A DNA stretch of 64,000 bases, taken from positions 186,001 through 250,000 of the forward strand of contig NZ_BMJT01000005.1 in assembly GCF_014643595.1 (NCBI RefSeq), read 5' to 3'. The notes beneath the pieces were generated by a model. That model was given only the letters and a program-made list of their open reading frames with translations, made no database searches and was not told where the DNA came from. Each line of letters starts with the position of its first letter. The stretch's first letter is position 1. The stretch comes from Lysinibacillus alkalisoli. Its GTDB lineage: Bacteria > Bacillota > Bacilli > Bacillales_A > Planococcaceae. Positions 25,585-37,646 of the stretch are shown here, one piece after another. Position numbers and translations under genes: made by a program.

Positions 25585-26274
25585 CTATTGATGTTGTGAT
25601 TTCAACCATGCTACAGCATCTTTTTGTAATTCATCTCGGATATCTTCTAATGTTTCATAAGCAATAATTTGTTGATCCTTAATCACCATCAATGCATCTA
25701 ATACTGGCTCAACTTCGTATATTTCATGTGTGGACAGGATAATGGTTTGTGTGTCAGGTTCAATAAACTGAATTAACCCCCGTATCAAGGATTCTCTAAC
25801 CATAGGATCAAGTCCAGAGAATGGTTCATCCATTATATAATAAGGAACATTTCTGCCTAGTGTGGCTGCCATTTTAACAAGTGCTCGTTTACCTTTCGAC
25901 AGCTTTTGTAACTTCGCAGTGGTGCTTACTTGTAAGTAATCAGCCGCCTGTCTCGCTTTTTCGATTGAGAAGTCTGCGAATTGTGATTGATAAAAGGTAA
26001 ATACCTCTTCTCCCGTATTATCTGCATAAAATAAATCAATATCCGGCAAATAGGCAAATTGTTTGCAACTTGTGCGAGTTACACGGTCTTCATACAATAA
26101 AATCTCCCCCGTATCTGGTTGAAGCATGCCTGTTAATAAACGAATAAAGGTTGATTTGCCACAGCCATTTGCTCCAGCAATGCCAATAATTTTACCAATA
26201 GGGAACTGTGCAGTAATATCTTTAAAAATAAGTTGTTTGCGATAAGAGAAGCTTACATTTCTAACGTGTAACAC
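25585..26274 (-). CDS. ABC transporter ATP-binding protein (YtrB/PmtA-like)
   Basis: Short ATPase of 229 residues. Walker A is GANGCGKST, the signature is LSKGKRALVKMA, Walker B is YYIMDEPFSGLDP, and the switch His is in LSTHEIYE. LSKG in place of LSGG and the compact length are typical of YtrB-like ATPases regulated by YtrA-type GntR repressors. GTG start at 26274 overlaps the regulator's TAG stop by one base. Likely to pair with the permease encoded first in this operon. Confidence 0.85.
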   Translation of the reverse strand: MLHVRNVSFSYRKQLIFKDITAQFPIGKIIGIAGANGCGKSTFIRLLTGMLQPDTGEILLYEDRVTRTSCKQFAYLPDIDLFYADNTGEEVFTFYQSQFADFSIEKARQAADYLQVSTTAKLQKLSKGKRALVKMAATLGRNVPYYIMDEPFSGLDPMVRESLIRGLIQFIEPDTQTIILSTHEIYEVEPVLDALMVIKDQQIIAYETLEDIRDELQKDAVAWLKSQHQ

Positions 26275-26636
26275 TATTTTGTCACCTCTTTTTGAATGGC
26301 TTCAATCATTTCGTCTTTTGTAAAGCCTAATGCTGTAATATCCGTGAAAAATTGCTCGATTAAACGTAGCTTCATATTTTCTCGTAATGTAACAATAGCG
26401 GCATGGTTTTCTGTTACAAAAGTACCTTGCCCTCTTTTCGTCTCTGTTAACGCCATCATTTCAAGCTCCTTATAAACGCGTTGTATTGTATTAACATTTA
26501 CACCTGTTGTAACAGCATATTCGCGTACCGAAGGCAATTTATCACCAGGTTGTAATGTACCTTCGATTAACTCTCCACATAATTTATCCGTGATTTGTAA
26601 ATAAATAGGACGGTCGCGTACAAAATCCATAGTCAT
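26274..26636 (-). CDS. GntR-family (YtrA-type) transcriptional repressor
   Basis: Short GntR regulator of 120 residues: a winged helix-turn-helix (RPIYLQITDKLCGELIEG, KLPSVREYAVTTGVNVNTIQRVYKELE, KRGQGTFV) plus a small helical dimerisation tail, without the large effector domain of FadR/HutC types. The chosen start is the ATG at 26636, which overlaps the stop of the upstream permease gene (ATGA); the longer reading frame has no separate ribosome site. Probably represses its own operon through the palindrome at 27426-27449. Confidence 0.85.
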   Translation of the reverse strand: MTMDFVRDRPIYLQITDKLCGELIEGTLQPGDKLPSVREYAVTTGVNVNTIQRVYKELEMMALTETKRGQGTFVTENHAAIVTLRENMKLRLIEQFFTDITALGFTKDEMIEAIQKEVTK

Positions 26637-27406
26637 CTCACAAGCACCCTCTCTAAGCATCTTGTCCCTATAATAAAGAGCACAACGGGCACAACGATAC
26701 TTTCTATAAGAGAGCCCATATACATGTGAGTGCCAAATGCGATCACGTCATTTGAAGAAGTATTGAGTTTTTGCAACAGAGTAGAATGTTTAATTAACCA
26801 AGGTTGGATATCCCAAAACTCTGTGAGCCCAGCAAAGAAAGAGCTATATAAGTAAATGAAAAACAGAAAAATGATTAAAGTGAACACAAGAGATAAAAAT
26901 TTATTCATATAACGCAAAATAAACAAATAACATATGTACGCCACCAAAAAAAAGGGAAGTGAGCTCATAAAAATGAGTGTCAATAAAGCTAAACAAATAA
27001 TGGTCATAGTGATACTTTCACTTATTGTCAAAGAGACAATATGAAAGAGAGCATAATTGATAACTACTGTTGGCAATAAAATGACACAGAGAAAAAATAA
27101 ACTGTTAGCTGTTATTTTTGGTAATACAAGCTGTGTAATAGTAGCAGGTGTATGCAACCAAATATCTTTTTGACGTGTATCCCGATTAAATGATTGTATA
27201 AACAATACAGTAGCGATAAGAAACAATGTAAAAAGTATAAGAAATGATAAAGGTAATAGCCCAAACGAAGCGCCCTTTTCAATGGAGATATTTTCGTTAG
27301 TAATGATTTTAAAAGTTGCGAAAAATAATATCGCTGATATGGCAACTGTTATCATAATGGGCCATTTATAATGTTGAAAATCCTTTTTAAACAAAGCATG
27401 AAGCAA
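26633..27406 (-). CDS. Putative ABC transporter permease, first gene of the GntR-ABC operon
   Basis: Hydrophobic protein of about 257 residues with six predicted helices: 15-35, 55-75, about 100-130, 140-165, 175-200 and the C-terminus. RQKDIWLHTPATITQLVLPKI in the first cytoplasmic loop is typical of ABC-2 permeases. The start is TTG at 27406, six bases after GGGAGGAG; the longer frame begins upstream of the predicted promoter and can be excluded. It is the likely partner of the YtrB-like ATPase. The permease-regulator-ATPase-ATPase-permease order is unusual. Confidence 0.7.
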   Translation of the reverse strand: MLHALFKKDFQHYKWPIMITVAISAILFFATFKIITNENISIEKGASFGLLPLSFLILFTLFLIATVLFIQSFNRDTRQKDIWLHTPATITQLVLPKITANSLFFLCVILLPTVVINYALFHIVSLTISESITMTIICLALLTLIFMSSLPFFLVAYICYLFILRYMNKFLSLVFTLIIFLFFIYLYSSFFAGLTEFWDIQPWLIKHSTLLQKLNTSSNDVIAFGTHMYMGSLIESIVVPVVLFIIGTRCLERVLVR

Positions 27407-27425
27407 TGAATTCTCCTCCCGTTCG

Positions 27426-27449
27426 AGTGTTATAGTTAGATAGTACACT
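27426..27449. promoter_or_regulatory. Putative YtrA-type GntR operator
   Basis: AGTGT...ACACT inverted repeat (full arms AGTGTT-N12-TACACT). It overlaps the -10 box of the minus-strand promoter at 27440-27469. It resembles the AGTGTA-N-TACACT operator I recall for B. subtilis YtrA, one base shorter in spacing. Confidence 0.55.
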
Positions 27450-27469
27450 GTTACACGATAATGTGTCAA
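27440..27469 (-). promoter_or_regulatory. Promoter of the GntR-ABC operon
   Basis: On the minus strand: TTGACA, 18-base spacer, TACTAT. The start point would fall inside the putative GntR operator, as expected for autorepression. The rest of the 313-base divergent gap to sufC (27407-27719) is AT-rich and holds only this promoter and the suf promoter. Confidence 0.6.
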
Positions 27470-27628
27470 ATGATTTTAAATGAAATTTATTCTCAATTAG
27501 AAATTTAATAATGAAAATCATAAGCGTATTTTCTCAGTATTGCGATTACAAGTAAAACTGACAAAAATCTCGTAAAAGTATTTGAAATTCTTATTTTTAT
27601 TCATTTTTTTTATGTAAAAAGCAATGGT

Positions 27629-27677
27629 TTGCAACTGAGAGTGTTTTCAGTTAGAATTAGAATGATAATAATTTAGG
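27629..27677 (+). promoter_or_regulatory. Predicted promoter of sufCDSUB with weak Fur-like sequence
   Basis: TTGCAA (27629-27634), 17-base spacer, TAGAAT (27652-27657). TGATAATAATTTAGG (27663-27677), just after it, matches about 10 of 14 positions of a 7-1-7 Fur box. The promoter is plausible; the Fur site is weak. Confidence 0.4.
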
Positions 27678-27719
27678 GATGGGAAACCATTTCATGAACA
27701 GACTATGGAGGTATTGTTA

Positions 27720-28496
27720 ATGTCAACTTTAGTAATTACAGATCTTCACGTTGCAATTGACGGAAAAGAGATTTTAAAAGGCGTAAACTTAACCATTAAT
27801 ACAAACGAAATTCACGCAATTATGGGACCAAACGGAACAGGTAAATCTACACTTGCTTCAGCAATTATGGGTCACCCTAAATATGAAGTAACATCAGGTT
27901 CAATTGAACTAGATGGCGAAGATGTGTTAGAAATGGAAGTTGATGAGCGTGCTAAAGCAGGGTTATTTTTAGCGATGCAGTACCCATCAGAAATTGCAGG
28001 CGTAACGAATGCCGACTTCTTACGTTCAGCAATTAATGCTCGTCGTGAAGAGGGCGATGAGATTTCACTAATGAAGTTTATCCGCGAATTAGATAAAACA
28101 ATGGCATTCCTTGAAATGGATGAGGATATGGCACAACGTTACCTGAATGAAGGTTTCTCAGGCGGTGAGAAAAAACGTAACGAGATTTTACAATTAATGA
28201 TGATTAAACCTACTTTCGCTATTTTAGACGAAATTGACTCAGGACTAGATATTGATGCGTTAAAAGTAGTATCAAAAGGTATTAACGAAATGCGTGGCGA
28301 AGGTTTCGGTTGCTTAATGATTACTCACTATCAACGTTTATTAAATTATATTACACCAGACCACGTTCACGTGATGATGCAAGGTAAAGTTGTAAAATCA
28401 GGTGGGGCAGAACTAGCACAACGCTTAGAGACAGATGGTTACGAATGGATTAAAGAAGAATTAGGTATTGAAGACGAAGTAGAACAAGAAGCTTAA
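27720..28496 (+). CDS. sufC: Fe-S cluster assembly ATPase SufC
   Basis: ATPase of the SufBCD scaffold complex for iron-sulfur cluster assembly, 258 residues. Walker A is GPNGTGKST, the SufC-specific signature is FSGGEKKRNEILQ, Walker B is AILDEIDSGLDID and the switch region is ITHYQRLL. The start is the ATG at 27720, seven bases after TGGAGG. It heads the operon sufC-sufD-sufS-sufU-sufB, the order of the essential Bacillus Suf system. Confidence 0.97.
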   Translation: MSTLVITDLHVAIDGKEILKGVNLTINTNEIHAIMGPNGTGKSTLASAIMGHPKYEVTSGSIELDGEDVLEMEVDERAKAGLFLAMQYPSEIAGVTNADFLRSAINARREEGDEISLMKFIRELDKTMAFLEMDEDMAQRYLNEGFSGGEKKRNEILQLMMIKPTFAILDEIDSGLDIDALKVVSKGINEMRGEGFGCLMITHYQRLLNYITPDHVHVMMQGKVVKSGGAELAQRLETDGYEWIKEELGIEDEVEQEA

Positions 28497-28514
28497 TAAG
28501 GAGGACGAAAGAGC

Positions 28515-31475
<2,961 letters not shown>

Positions 31476-31517
31476 TAATACTGCATTCGCACTTTCTAAA
31501 TGGACGGAGGAGAAACA

Positions 31518-32915
31518 ATGGCTAAACAAATGCCTGATATAGGCGATTACAAGTATGGATTCCATGATAAGGACGTGTCAGTATTCCGTTCAAAACGTGG
31601 GCTTACTGAAGAAATTGTCCGTGAGATTTCTAACATGAAAGAAGAGCCAGAGTGGATGTTAAACTATCGCTTAAAAGCGTTAGAAACATTCTATGCAAAA
31701 CCTATGCCACAGTGGGGTGGCGATTTAAATTCCCTAGACTTTGATGAAATTACGTATTACGTAAAGCCATCAGAAGCTACACAGCGTTCATGGGATGAAG
31801 TACCTGAAGAAATCAAAGCTACATTTGATAAATTAGGTATTCCAGAAGCAGAACAAAAATACCTTGCAGGTGTTTCTGCACAATATGAGTCTGAAGTTGT
31901 TTATCATAACATGAAAGAAGATTTAGAGGATATGGGTATCGTCTTCAAAGATACTGACTCAGCACTTCGTGAAAATGAAGATATCTTCAAGCAGTATTGG
32001 GGTACCGTTATTCCTTCTACAGATAATAAGTTTGCTGCACTAAACTCAGCTGTATGGTCAGGTGGCTCATTTATTTATGTACCACCAGGTGTTAAAGTAG
32101 AGACACCTTTACAAGCCTACTTCCGTATTAACTCGGAAAATATGGGGCAATTTGAGCGTACGTTAATTATTGTAGATGAAGGTGCAAGTGTTCACTATGT
32201 AGAGGGCTGTACAGCACCAGTATATACAACAAACTCACTGCACTCAGCAGTAGTAGAAATTATCGTTAAAAAGGATGCCTACTGCCGTTATACAACGATT
32301 CAAAACTGGGCGAACAACGTATATAATCTTGTTACAAAACGTACAGTAGTTGAAGAGAATGGTACGATGGAATGGGTTGATGGTAACATTGGCTCTAAAT
32401 TAACAATGAAATATCCTGCATGTATTTTAAAAGGTGAAGGCGCACGCGGTATGACACTTTCAATTGCACTTGCAGGCAATGGTCAACATCAAGATGCAGG
32501 CGCTAAAATGATTCACTTAGCACCAAATACATCTTCAACAATCGTATCAAAATCAATCTCACACCATGGTGGTAAAGTTTCTTATCGTGGTATCGTACGC
32601 TTTGGCCCTAAAGCAAAAGGTGCACGTGCAAACATTGAGTGTGATACATTGATTATGGATAACGAGTCAACTTCTGATACGATTCCGTACAACGAAATTT
32701 TAAACGATGACGTGTCATTAGAGCACGAAGCAAAAGTTTCAAAAGTTTCAGAAGAGCAATTATTCTATTTAATGAGCCGAGGTATTTCAGAGCAAGAAGC
32801 TACCGAAATGATCGTAATGGGCTTCATTGAACCATTCACAAAAGAACTACCAATGGAATACGCTGTCGAAATGAACCGCCTAATCAACTACGAGATGGAA
32901 GGTTCAATCGGTTAA
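31518..32915 (+). CDS. sufB: Fe-S cluster assembly protein SufB
   Basis: Core scaffold subunit of 465 residues. Recognisable blocks include [24 protein letters not shown] (cluster-related Cys), [28 protein letters not shown] and [13 protein letters not shown]. The ATG at 31518 follows GGAGG at seven bases; the longer frame would start before the ribosome site. Last gene of the operon, followed by a strong terminator. Confidence 0.97.
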   Translation: MAKQMPDIGDYKYGFHDKDVSVFRSKRGLTEEIVREISNMKEEPEWMLNYRLKALETFYAKPMPQWGGDLNSLDFDEITYYVKPSEATQRSWDEVPEEIKATFDKLGIPEAEQKYLAGVSAQYESEVVYHNMKEDLEDMGIVFKDTDSALRENEDIFKQYWGTVIPSTDNKFAALNSAVWSGGSFIYVPPGVKVETPLQAYFRINSENMGQFERTLIIVDEGASVHYVEGCTAPVYTTNSLHSAVVEIIVKKDAYCRYTTIQNWANNVYNLVTKRTVVEENGTMEWVDGNIGSKLTMKYPACILKGEGARGMTLSIALAGNGQHQDAGAKMIHLAPNTSSTIVSKSISHHGGKVSYRGIVRFGPKAKGARANIECDTLIMDNESTSDTIPYNEILNDDVSLEHEAKVSKVSEEQLFYLMSRGISEQEATEMIVMGFIEPFTKELPMEYAVEMNRLINYEMEGSIG

Positions 32916-32924
32916 TCAGTTTCA

Positions 32925-32957
32925 AAGCACCCAAAACATTGTTTTGGGTGCTTTTTT
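32925..32957 (+). terminator. Terminator of the suf operon
   Basis: AGCACCCAAAACA pairs with TGTTTTGGGTGCT around a very small loop, followed by TTTTTT. Confidence 0.9.
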
Positions 32958-33022
32958 GGTATGTGGCTTAAGAGGGAGTGGGATTTATCATCAGTAGTAA
33001 CATACTTTTATATTTATTATTG

Positions 33023-34138
33023 TTAAGCTTTAGGATAAACGAGAAACTCAATTTTTTTCCATAGGCTTTCGATAGGGCCACGTTTAAAGAAGCGGAGCCA
33101 AATACTAGAGCCGATGATTAAGAAAGTGCTAATACTAAGCCAAGCTATTGCTGTTAAATAGTCATGCGCTAATGGTGCTAAACCAATGCCCCAACTATAA
33201 AATAAAATAGAAGCTATTATATTTTGCCCAATATAACAAGTTAAAGCCATTTTACCAACATTACTAAGCCCTTTTTGCAAATGTTTAGCAAATGAGGTGC
33301 GACTCCAAATGAAGATGACGCCTAAATAAAAAATAGAAACAAAGGGAGCAATCACGTAACGGTCTAGCCTGGCAAGCTCATCAATAAATTGTGAAGCAAT
33401 TAGTAATGGGATACCAATAAATAACCCTACAAATAATAATCTTCTTTGTATCCTTCTTGCTTTTTGATCATTGCCAATCAAGCCAGATTGTACAAGTAAG
33501 GCACCTAATAAAAATAAAGCTAAATTCATAGGAAGAATCATAATGGCTTCGCTTCGATTTTCCCAAAAGTATTCTAATCGCAATTGCACTTGTGCCCAGT
33601 AAGGTGTAGTATCTGTCATAAAAGTATCATCACGGAATCTTAGTAACTCTTCTTCTGTGAATTCACGCTCGTTATGTAGTTCATCATAAATAGCATCATC
33701 AGAAGAAAAGAAGGTAGAGCCGCCAAGTTGTCCATATACATGAATGCTTAATGCTAATAATAATACAATGATGATGCATTTCTTTGACCGTGTAATAATG
33801 ATTGACGCTAAAATCCCTACGAGAGAGTAACTCATTAACACATCAAATTCAAAGACAAAAATAAAATGTAATAAACCATCAACAAATAAAATCAGCATGG
33901 ACCACCAATAAATACGATACCAAGGCAAGCCTCGTTTTTGTAAACTATTGTACTTGAGTTGCATACCAATACCAAACATTAACGTCAGTAGTCCAAGAAA
34001 TTTTCCATTCGTTAGGATTGTAAAAGCTTGTGAAATCCATGTGTTATCCATGGACATTGTAAAAATCCAAATATTTGTGCCTAATGTGCCTAAAATAGCT
34101 ACACCGCGCGCAATATCTAATGTAGTAAATCGATCCAT
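33023..34138 (-). CDS. DUF418 family membrane protein
   Basis: Integral membrane protein of 371 residues with about ten hydrophobic segments. It opens with FTTLDIARGVAILGTLGTNI, typical of YeiB/DUF418 proteins. The C-terminal DUF418 part contains VGKMALTCYIGQNII and the closing RFFKRGPIESLWKK. Some members are thought to act in transport or acyl transfer, but no function is established. It lies 11 bases after the histidine kinase gene, so it may belong to that operon and be a target of the two-component system. Confidence 0.8.
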   Translation of the reverse strand: MDRFTTLDIARGVAILGTLGTNIWIFTMSMDNTWISQAFTILTNGKFLGLLTLMFGIGMQLKYNSLQKRGLPWYRIYWWSMLILFVDGLLHFIFVFEFDVLMSYSLVGILASIIITRSKKCIIIVLLLALSIHVYGQLGGSTFFSSDDAIYDELHNEREFTEEELLRFRDDTFMTDTTPYWAQVQLRLEYFWENRSEAIMILPMNLALFLLGALLVQSGLIGNDQKARRIQRRLLFVGLFIGIPLLIASQFIDELARLDRYVIAPFVSIFYLGVIFIWSRTSFAKHLQKGLSNVGKMALTCYIGQNIIASILFYSWGIGLAPLAHDYLTAIAWLSISTFLIIGSSIWLRFFKRGPIESLWKKIEFLVYPKA

Positions 34139-34149
34139 ATATTAACTCC

Positions 34150-35322
34150 TTAAGATGCAGGTAGTATCATGGTAAAACTAGCACCACCGCTTTTTGTGTT
34201 TTTCGCAAGGAGTTCGCCATTATGAAGCTCAACAATCTCTTTAGTTAAAGCCAAACCAATCCCCATATTACCTTTAGCTCCTTTATAAAAGCGCTCAAAA
34301 ATATGAGGTAAATCTTTAGCTGCGATGCCATCGCCGTCATCTGAAACGATAATTTGTACATGTTGTATGGAGGTTTGAATGTCAATAAAAATTTGGTGAT
34401 ATGCATAAGTTAATGCATTGCGTAATAAATTAGATAGTGCTTTATATAATTGCTTTTCATCTCCAATAATAACAGGTGATTTTATAGCAGCGTTCATACG
34501 AATATGGATGTTGTTTTTTTTCGTTAACCATTCTAATGAACGCAGTACATCAAATACTAACTCATTAACATCTACACGCTCCTGATTTAATTGTAGCTGC
34601 CCACTATTTAACTTAGCTAAAAATAATAATTCTTCAATTAACTCCGACATATTTTGACTTTCTTTCATAATGACTTGTGCCGCTTGTGGATGATTTGGCA
34701 AAATATCCGTTTCAATCCCCTCAGCATAACCTTGGATTGCCATGATGGGCGTTTGTAATTCATGTGAGATATTTTGAAAGAATTGCTGTGTTTTTTCTTC
34801 CGCATTTTCAATTTTTTTGCCTAAATAGATGCCGACAAGAATAGCCAATGCGGTAAAGATGATTAATACAGTCAAAAAGATGATGTTAAGTGTTTTAGCA
34901 AGTGTTGTTAAGGCAGAAACATTCACATATAATACAATATTTTCGCTCGTTGGTATAAGATCCTGAGCAACTGTAATTTGTGCAAGGTAAAATTTTTCAC
35001 CATGTATTGTTGTGGAGATAATATCGTCATCTAATAAAGGCTGTTGTTGCATGTATTGGATAAGGCGTTTTTCTCGCTCTGTATAATAGGGAAATGACAA
35101 CATATCCTCTTCTAAAAACAGTGTATTTACTTGCATGGAGCGTGTTTCTTCTATATCAATATCCTCATCAGTAGCCGTTTGGAAAAATATAATTTCTTCT
35201 TGTAAAGCTTTTTTTGCCTCATGTTCAATAAAGTTTGTCATAGCAAAATTAAACACAATAATGAAGGAGACAAGCGCTAAAAAAAGCAATGAGAGTATAC
35301 CGAGCACAATTTGTCTTTTCAC
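34150..35322 (-). CDS. Sensor histidine kinase
   Basis: Membrane-bound sensor of 390 residues. TM1 (about 7-27), an extracytoplasmic sensing region (about 28-137) and TM2 (about 138-160) come first, then a HisKA domain with FFQNISHELQTPIMA (phosphorylated His). The ATPase domain shows LLRNALTYA (N box), VSDDGDGIAAKDLPHIFERFYKG (G1/F) and MGIGLALTKEI (G2). No clear HAMP domain separates TM2 from HisKA. GTG start overlapping the regulator's TAG by one base. Signal unknown. Confidence 0.92.
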   Translation of the reverse strand: MKRQIVLGILSLLFLALVSFIIVFNFAMTNFIEHEAKKALQEEIIFFQTATDEDIDIEETRSMQVNTLFLEEDMLSFPYYTEREKRLIQYMQQQPLLDDDIISTTIHGEKFYLAQITVAQDLIPTSENIVLYVNVSALTTLAKTLNIIFLTVLIIFTALAILVGIYLGKKIENAEEKTQQFFQNISHELQTPIMAIQGYAEGIETDILPNHPQAAQVIMKESQNMSELIEELLFLAKLNSGQLQLNQERVDVNELVFDVLRSLEWLTKKNNIHIRMNAAIKSPVIIGDEKQLYKALSNLLRNALTYAYHQIFIDIQTSIQHVQIIVSDDGDGIAAKDLPHIFERFYKGAKGNMGIGLALTKEIVELHNGELLAKNTKSGGASFTMILPAS

Positions 35323-36032
35323 TATGCCTCACTTCCTCTAGCGATTAGTTTATAACCAAAGCCCCAAATAGAAGAAATCGAAGCGGTGCTGTTCACTGCT
35401 AATAATTTTTTACGTATTCGTCGAATGGTCTCATCTGTTACACGTGTCTCTACTTCAGCTGTAAAGCCCCAGACTTCTTGTAATAATGTTTCACGATGAA
35501 TCGCCTTATTCGCATGTTGCATAAAGTAGACAAGCACTTGCAATTCGGTCATCGTTAACGTAATCGGCTGCTGTTGGCATAATACAACCATTGCTTCTGC
35601 ATCATAAATAAGGTCAAAAGTCTGTATAGATTGGGCTAGTCTCGTTTGTTTAGAAGCAGCTTGCTCCATTTCTACACGTCGTAGTAAAGCTTTAACACGC
35701 ATTAATAAAATTGTAGGACGAAAAGGTTTTGTTAAATAATCATCGCTTCCCAATGTAATCCCACGTACAAAATCAAGTTCACTCTCTTTAGCAGTCAATA
35801 TAATAATCGGCACTGTTGATTTGTCTCGAATACGCTCACAAATAGTTAGTCCATCAGTACCTGGCATCATAATATCTAAAATAACAAGGTCACAAGTTTG
35901 TCGCTGGAAAGCTTGCCATAAATCATCACCATTTGTAAACGCTTGTACATGATAGTGAGCAGCAGTTAAAAATGAAACGAGTACTTCTCTGATTGATTGG
36001 TCATCTTCGGCAATATAAATGGTTGCAGACAT
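35322..36032 (-). CDS. OmpR-family response regulator
   Basis: Response regulator of 236 residues: a receiver domain with IAEDDQSI, the phospho-acceptor Asp in LVILDIMMPGTDG, ILTAKE and DYLTKPF, followed by an OmpR/PhoB winged helix (LTMTELQVLVYFM, VTDETIRRIRKKL, SIWGFGYKL). The start is the ATG at 36032 after GGAG; the longer upstream frame is AT-rich leader without homology. It forms an operon with the kinase and the DUF418 gene. Confidence 0.93.
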   Translation of the reverse strand: MSATIYIAEDDQSIREVLVSFLTAAHYHVQAFTNGDDLWQAFQRQTCDLVILDIMMPGTDGLTICERIRDKSTVPIIILTAKESELDFVRGITLGSDDYLTKPFRPTILLMRVKALLRRVEMEQAASKQTRLAQSIQTFDLIYDAEAMVVLCQQQPITLTMTELQVLVYFMQHANKAIHRETLLQEVWGFTAEVETRVTDETIRRIRKKLLAVNSTASISSIWGFGYKLIARGSEA

Positions 36033-36202
36033 GATAAAAACTCCATTCATTAAAAGTTTATAGTTAATAGCATAGAAAGAGAATGAAGGAATGTATGGCG
36101 AAAACCTAATGATTATGAAGTATATAAAATTATCGCCATCAAAATCTCCATATGTATGTAAAAGAAGTGTCACAAAAAAAACAATAAAAACCAGAATATT
36201 CG

Positions 36203-36248
36203 AGCTGTTTATATAGGAGAATTAACATTCCTCAATAGTGAGACAGCT
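36203..36248 (+). promoter_or_regulatory. Imperfect inverted repeat in the leader of the SGNH-SLH gene
   Basis: AGCTGT (36203-36208) and ACAGCT (36243-36248) flank a shorter AGGA/TCCT pair, giving a possible branched hairpin 46 bases before the gene start, between the divergent response-regulator and esterase genes. Function unknown. Confidence 0.3.
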
Positions 36249-36293
36249 ATGTATCCTTTACAATAAGCAAGTATAGATAAGGAGGAGTAAATA

Positions 36294-37613
36294 ATGAAAA
36301 AGCAATGGCTATTATGGATGATGACATTAGTAGTATTATTAGTCATCGCCCCGACAGTACAAGCAACAGAGCGAGACATTAACTATACCGCTTTAGGTGA
36401 TTCGTTAGCAGAGGGTATGAACGAACAAGGCAAAATAGGTAAAGGTTATGCAGACTTTATTGCCGCATTTTTACAACAAGAAGGTACACTTAATACCTTC
36501 ACAAAAGAATTTGCTCATTCAGGCTACACATCCTCACAAGTTTTAGCAGATCTTGTGCAAGATGTGACAGGAACAAAACAAAGCATTACAACAACATTAG
36601 GACAATCTCAAATGGTTACTCTTAGTGTAGGGGCTAATGATTTATTTGAGACATTACGTCACTTACAAGTAGACATGAGTAAAGGGATTCCAAATGAGGC
36701 ATTACCACAGGTTATGCAAACCATTCAACAAATGACGATTAACATCAAAGCGATTGTTCAAGAGATTGAACGTATTAATCCTGACGCACAAATTTACGTA
36801 ATGGGTTATTATAATCCGTTCCCTTATGTCGAGTCGATTAAGCCGCAAATCGAGCCAATGATTGAACAAATGGATGTTGTAGTGCAACAAGCTTTACAAG
36901 GCACATCTGCTGTATTTGTGCCTGTTAATGAGCAAATTGCCTCAAATTATCCCAATTACTTGCCAAACCCTGAAAATGTCCATTTAAGTGAAGCAGGTTA
37001 TGAGTTAGTTGCTCAACACATGTTAGAAGCCATGACAAATAACAATCAGCGTTTCAATGATATTGCTTCACACTGGGCTAAGCCATACATTGAACAAGCT
37101 GCAACATTAGGGTTAATTAAAGGATATGATGATGGTACGTATCGTCCGAATAAAGGGTTAACACGTGCTCAAACCGCTATTATTCTTGCGCGTGCCTTAC
37201 AAGTAAAGGCGACATCAACAGCCCCGTTTACGGATATTCAACAACTTGCGCCTGAAACACAGCACATGATTCATGCTGTTTATGGAGCGGGGATTGTTCA
37301 AGGTAAAGAAGGCAAGTTTAGACCAAATGATAACGTTACGAGAAGCCAGTTTGCTTTAATGATTCATCGTAGTTATACCGCTCTTACAGGTAACGTTTAT
37401 AAAGCTCAGCAGCCAGCCCCCTTTACGGACTTAACAAATACATCACAAGAAGTAAAAGAGGCTGTAGCTATGTTAGCCGAATTAGGCATTGCTGAAGGCA
37501 ATAACAATCAATATCAACCATCAGCAACAGTAACACGTGCACATGCAGCAAAAATGATAACTAAAGCTGTTACTATTTTAATGCAGCACAATACTAACAA
37601 GCATTTAAAATAG
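36294..37613 (+). CDS. S-layer-anchored SGNH/GDSL hydrolase with three SLH domains
   Basis: Secreted protein of 439 residues. The signal peptide (about 1-24, ending VQA) is followed by an SGNH hydrolase domain: ALGDSLAEG with Ser37, the GAND block (SVGANDLF), and ENVHLSEAGY carrying the catalytic His, with Glu where Asp is usual at His-3. Three SLH repeats (about 252-300, 313-362, 378-428; FxDIxxHWA...GxxxGxxDGTYRPNxxLTRAQ pattern) anchor it to pyruvylated wall polymer. Probably a lipase or esterase at the cell surface. GGAGGAG precedes the ATG. Confidence 0.9.
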   Translation: MKKQWLLWMMTLVVLLVIAPTVQATERDINYTALGDSLAEGMNEQGKIGKGYADFIAAFLQQEGTLNTFTKEFAHSGYTSSQVLADLVQDVTGTKQSITTTLGQSQMVTLSVGANDLFETLRHLQVDMSKGIPNEALPQVMQTIQQMTINIKAIVQEIERINPDAQIYVMGYYNPFPYVESIKPQIEPMIEQMDVVVQQALQGTSAVFVPVNEQIASNYPNYLPNPENVHLSEAGYELVAQHMLEAMTNNNQRFNDIASHWAKPYIEQAATLGLIKGYDDGTYRPNKGLTRAQTAIILARALQVKATSTAPFTDIQQLAPETQHMIHAVYGAGIVQGKEGKFRPNDNVTRSQFALMIHRSYTALTGNVYKAQQPAPFTDLTNTSQEVKEAVAMLAELGIAEGNNNQYQPSATVTRAHAAKMITKAVTILMQHNTNKHLK

Positions 37614-37646
37614 GCAGATGTTTAGTTTATGCAATACAAAAGTGGT

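Noticed and set aside
27663-27677. Fur box upstream of sufC
   Set aside because: Only about 10 of 14 positions match the 7-1-7 pattern and the right half is poor; kept only as a note on the suf promoter.
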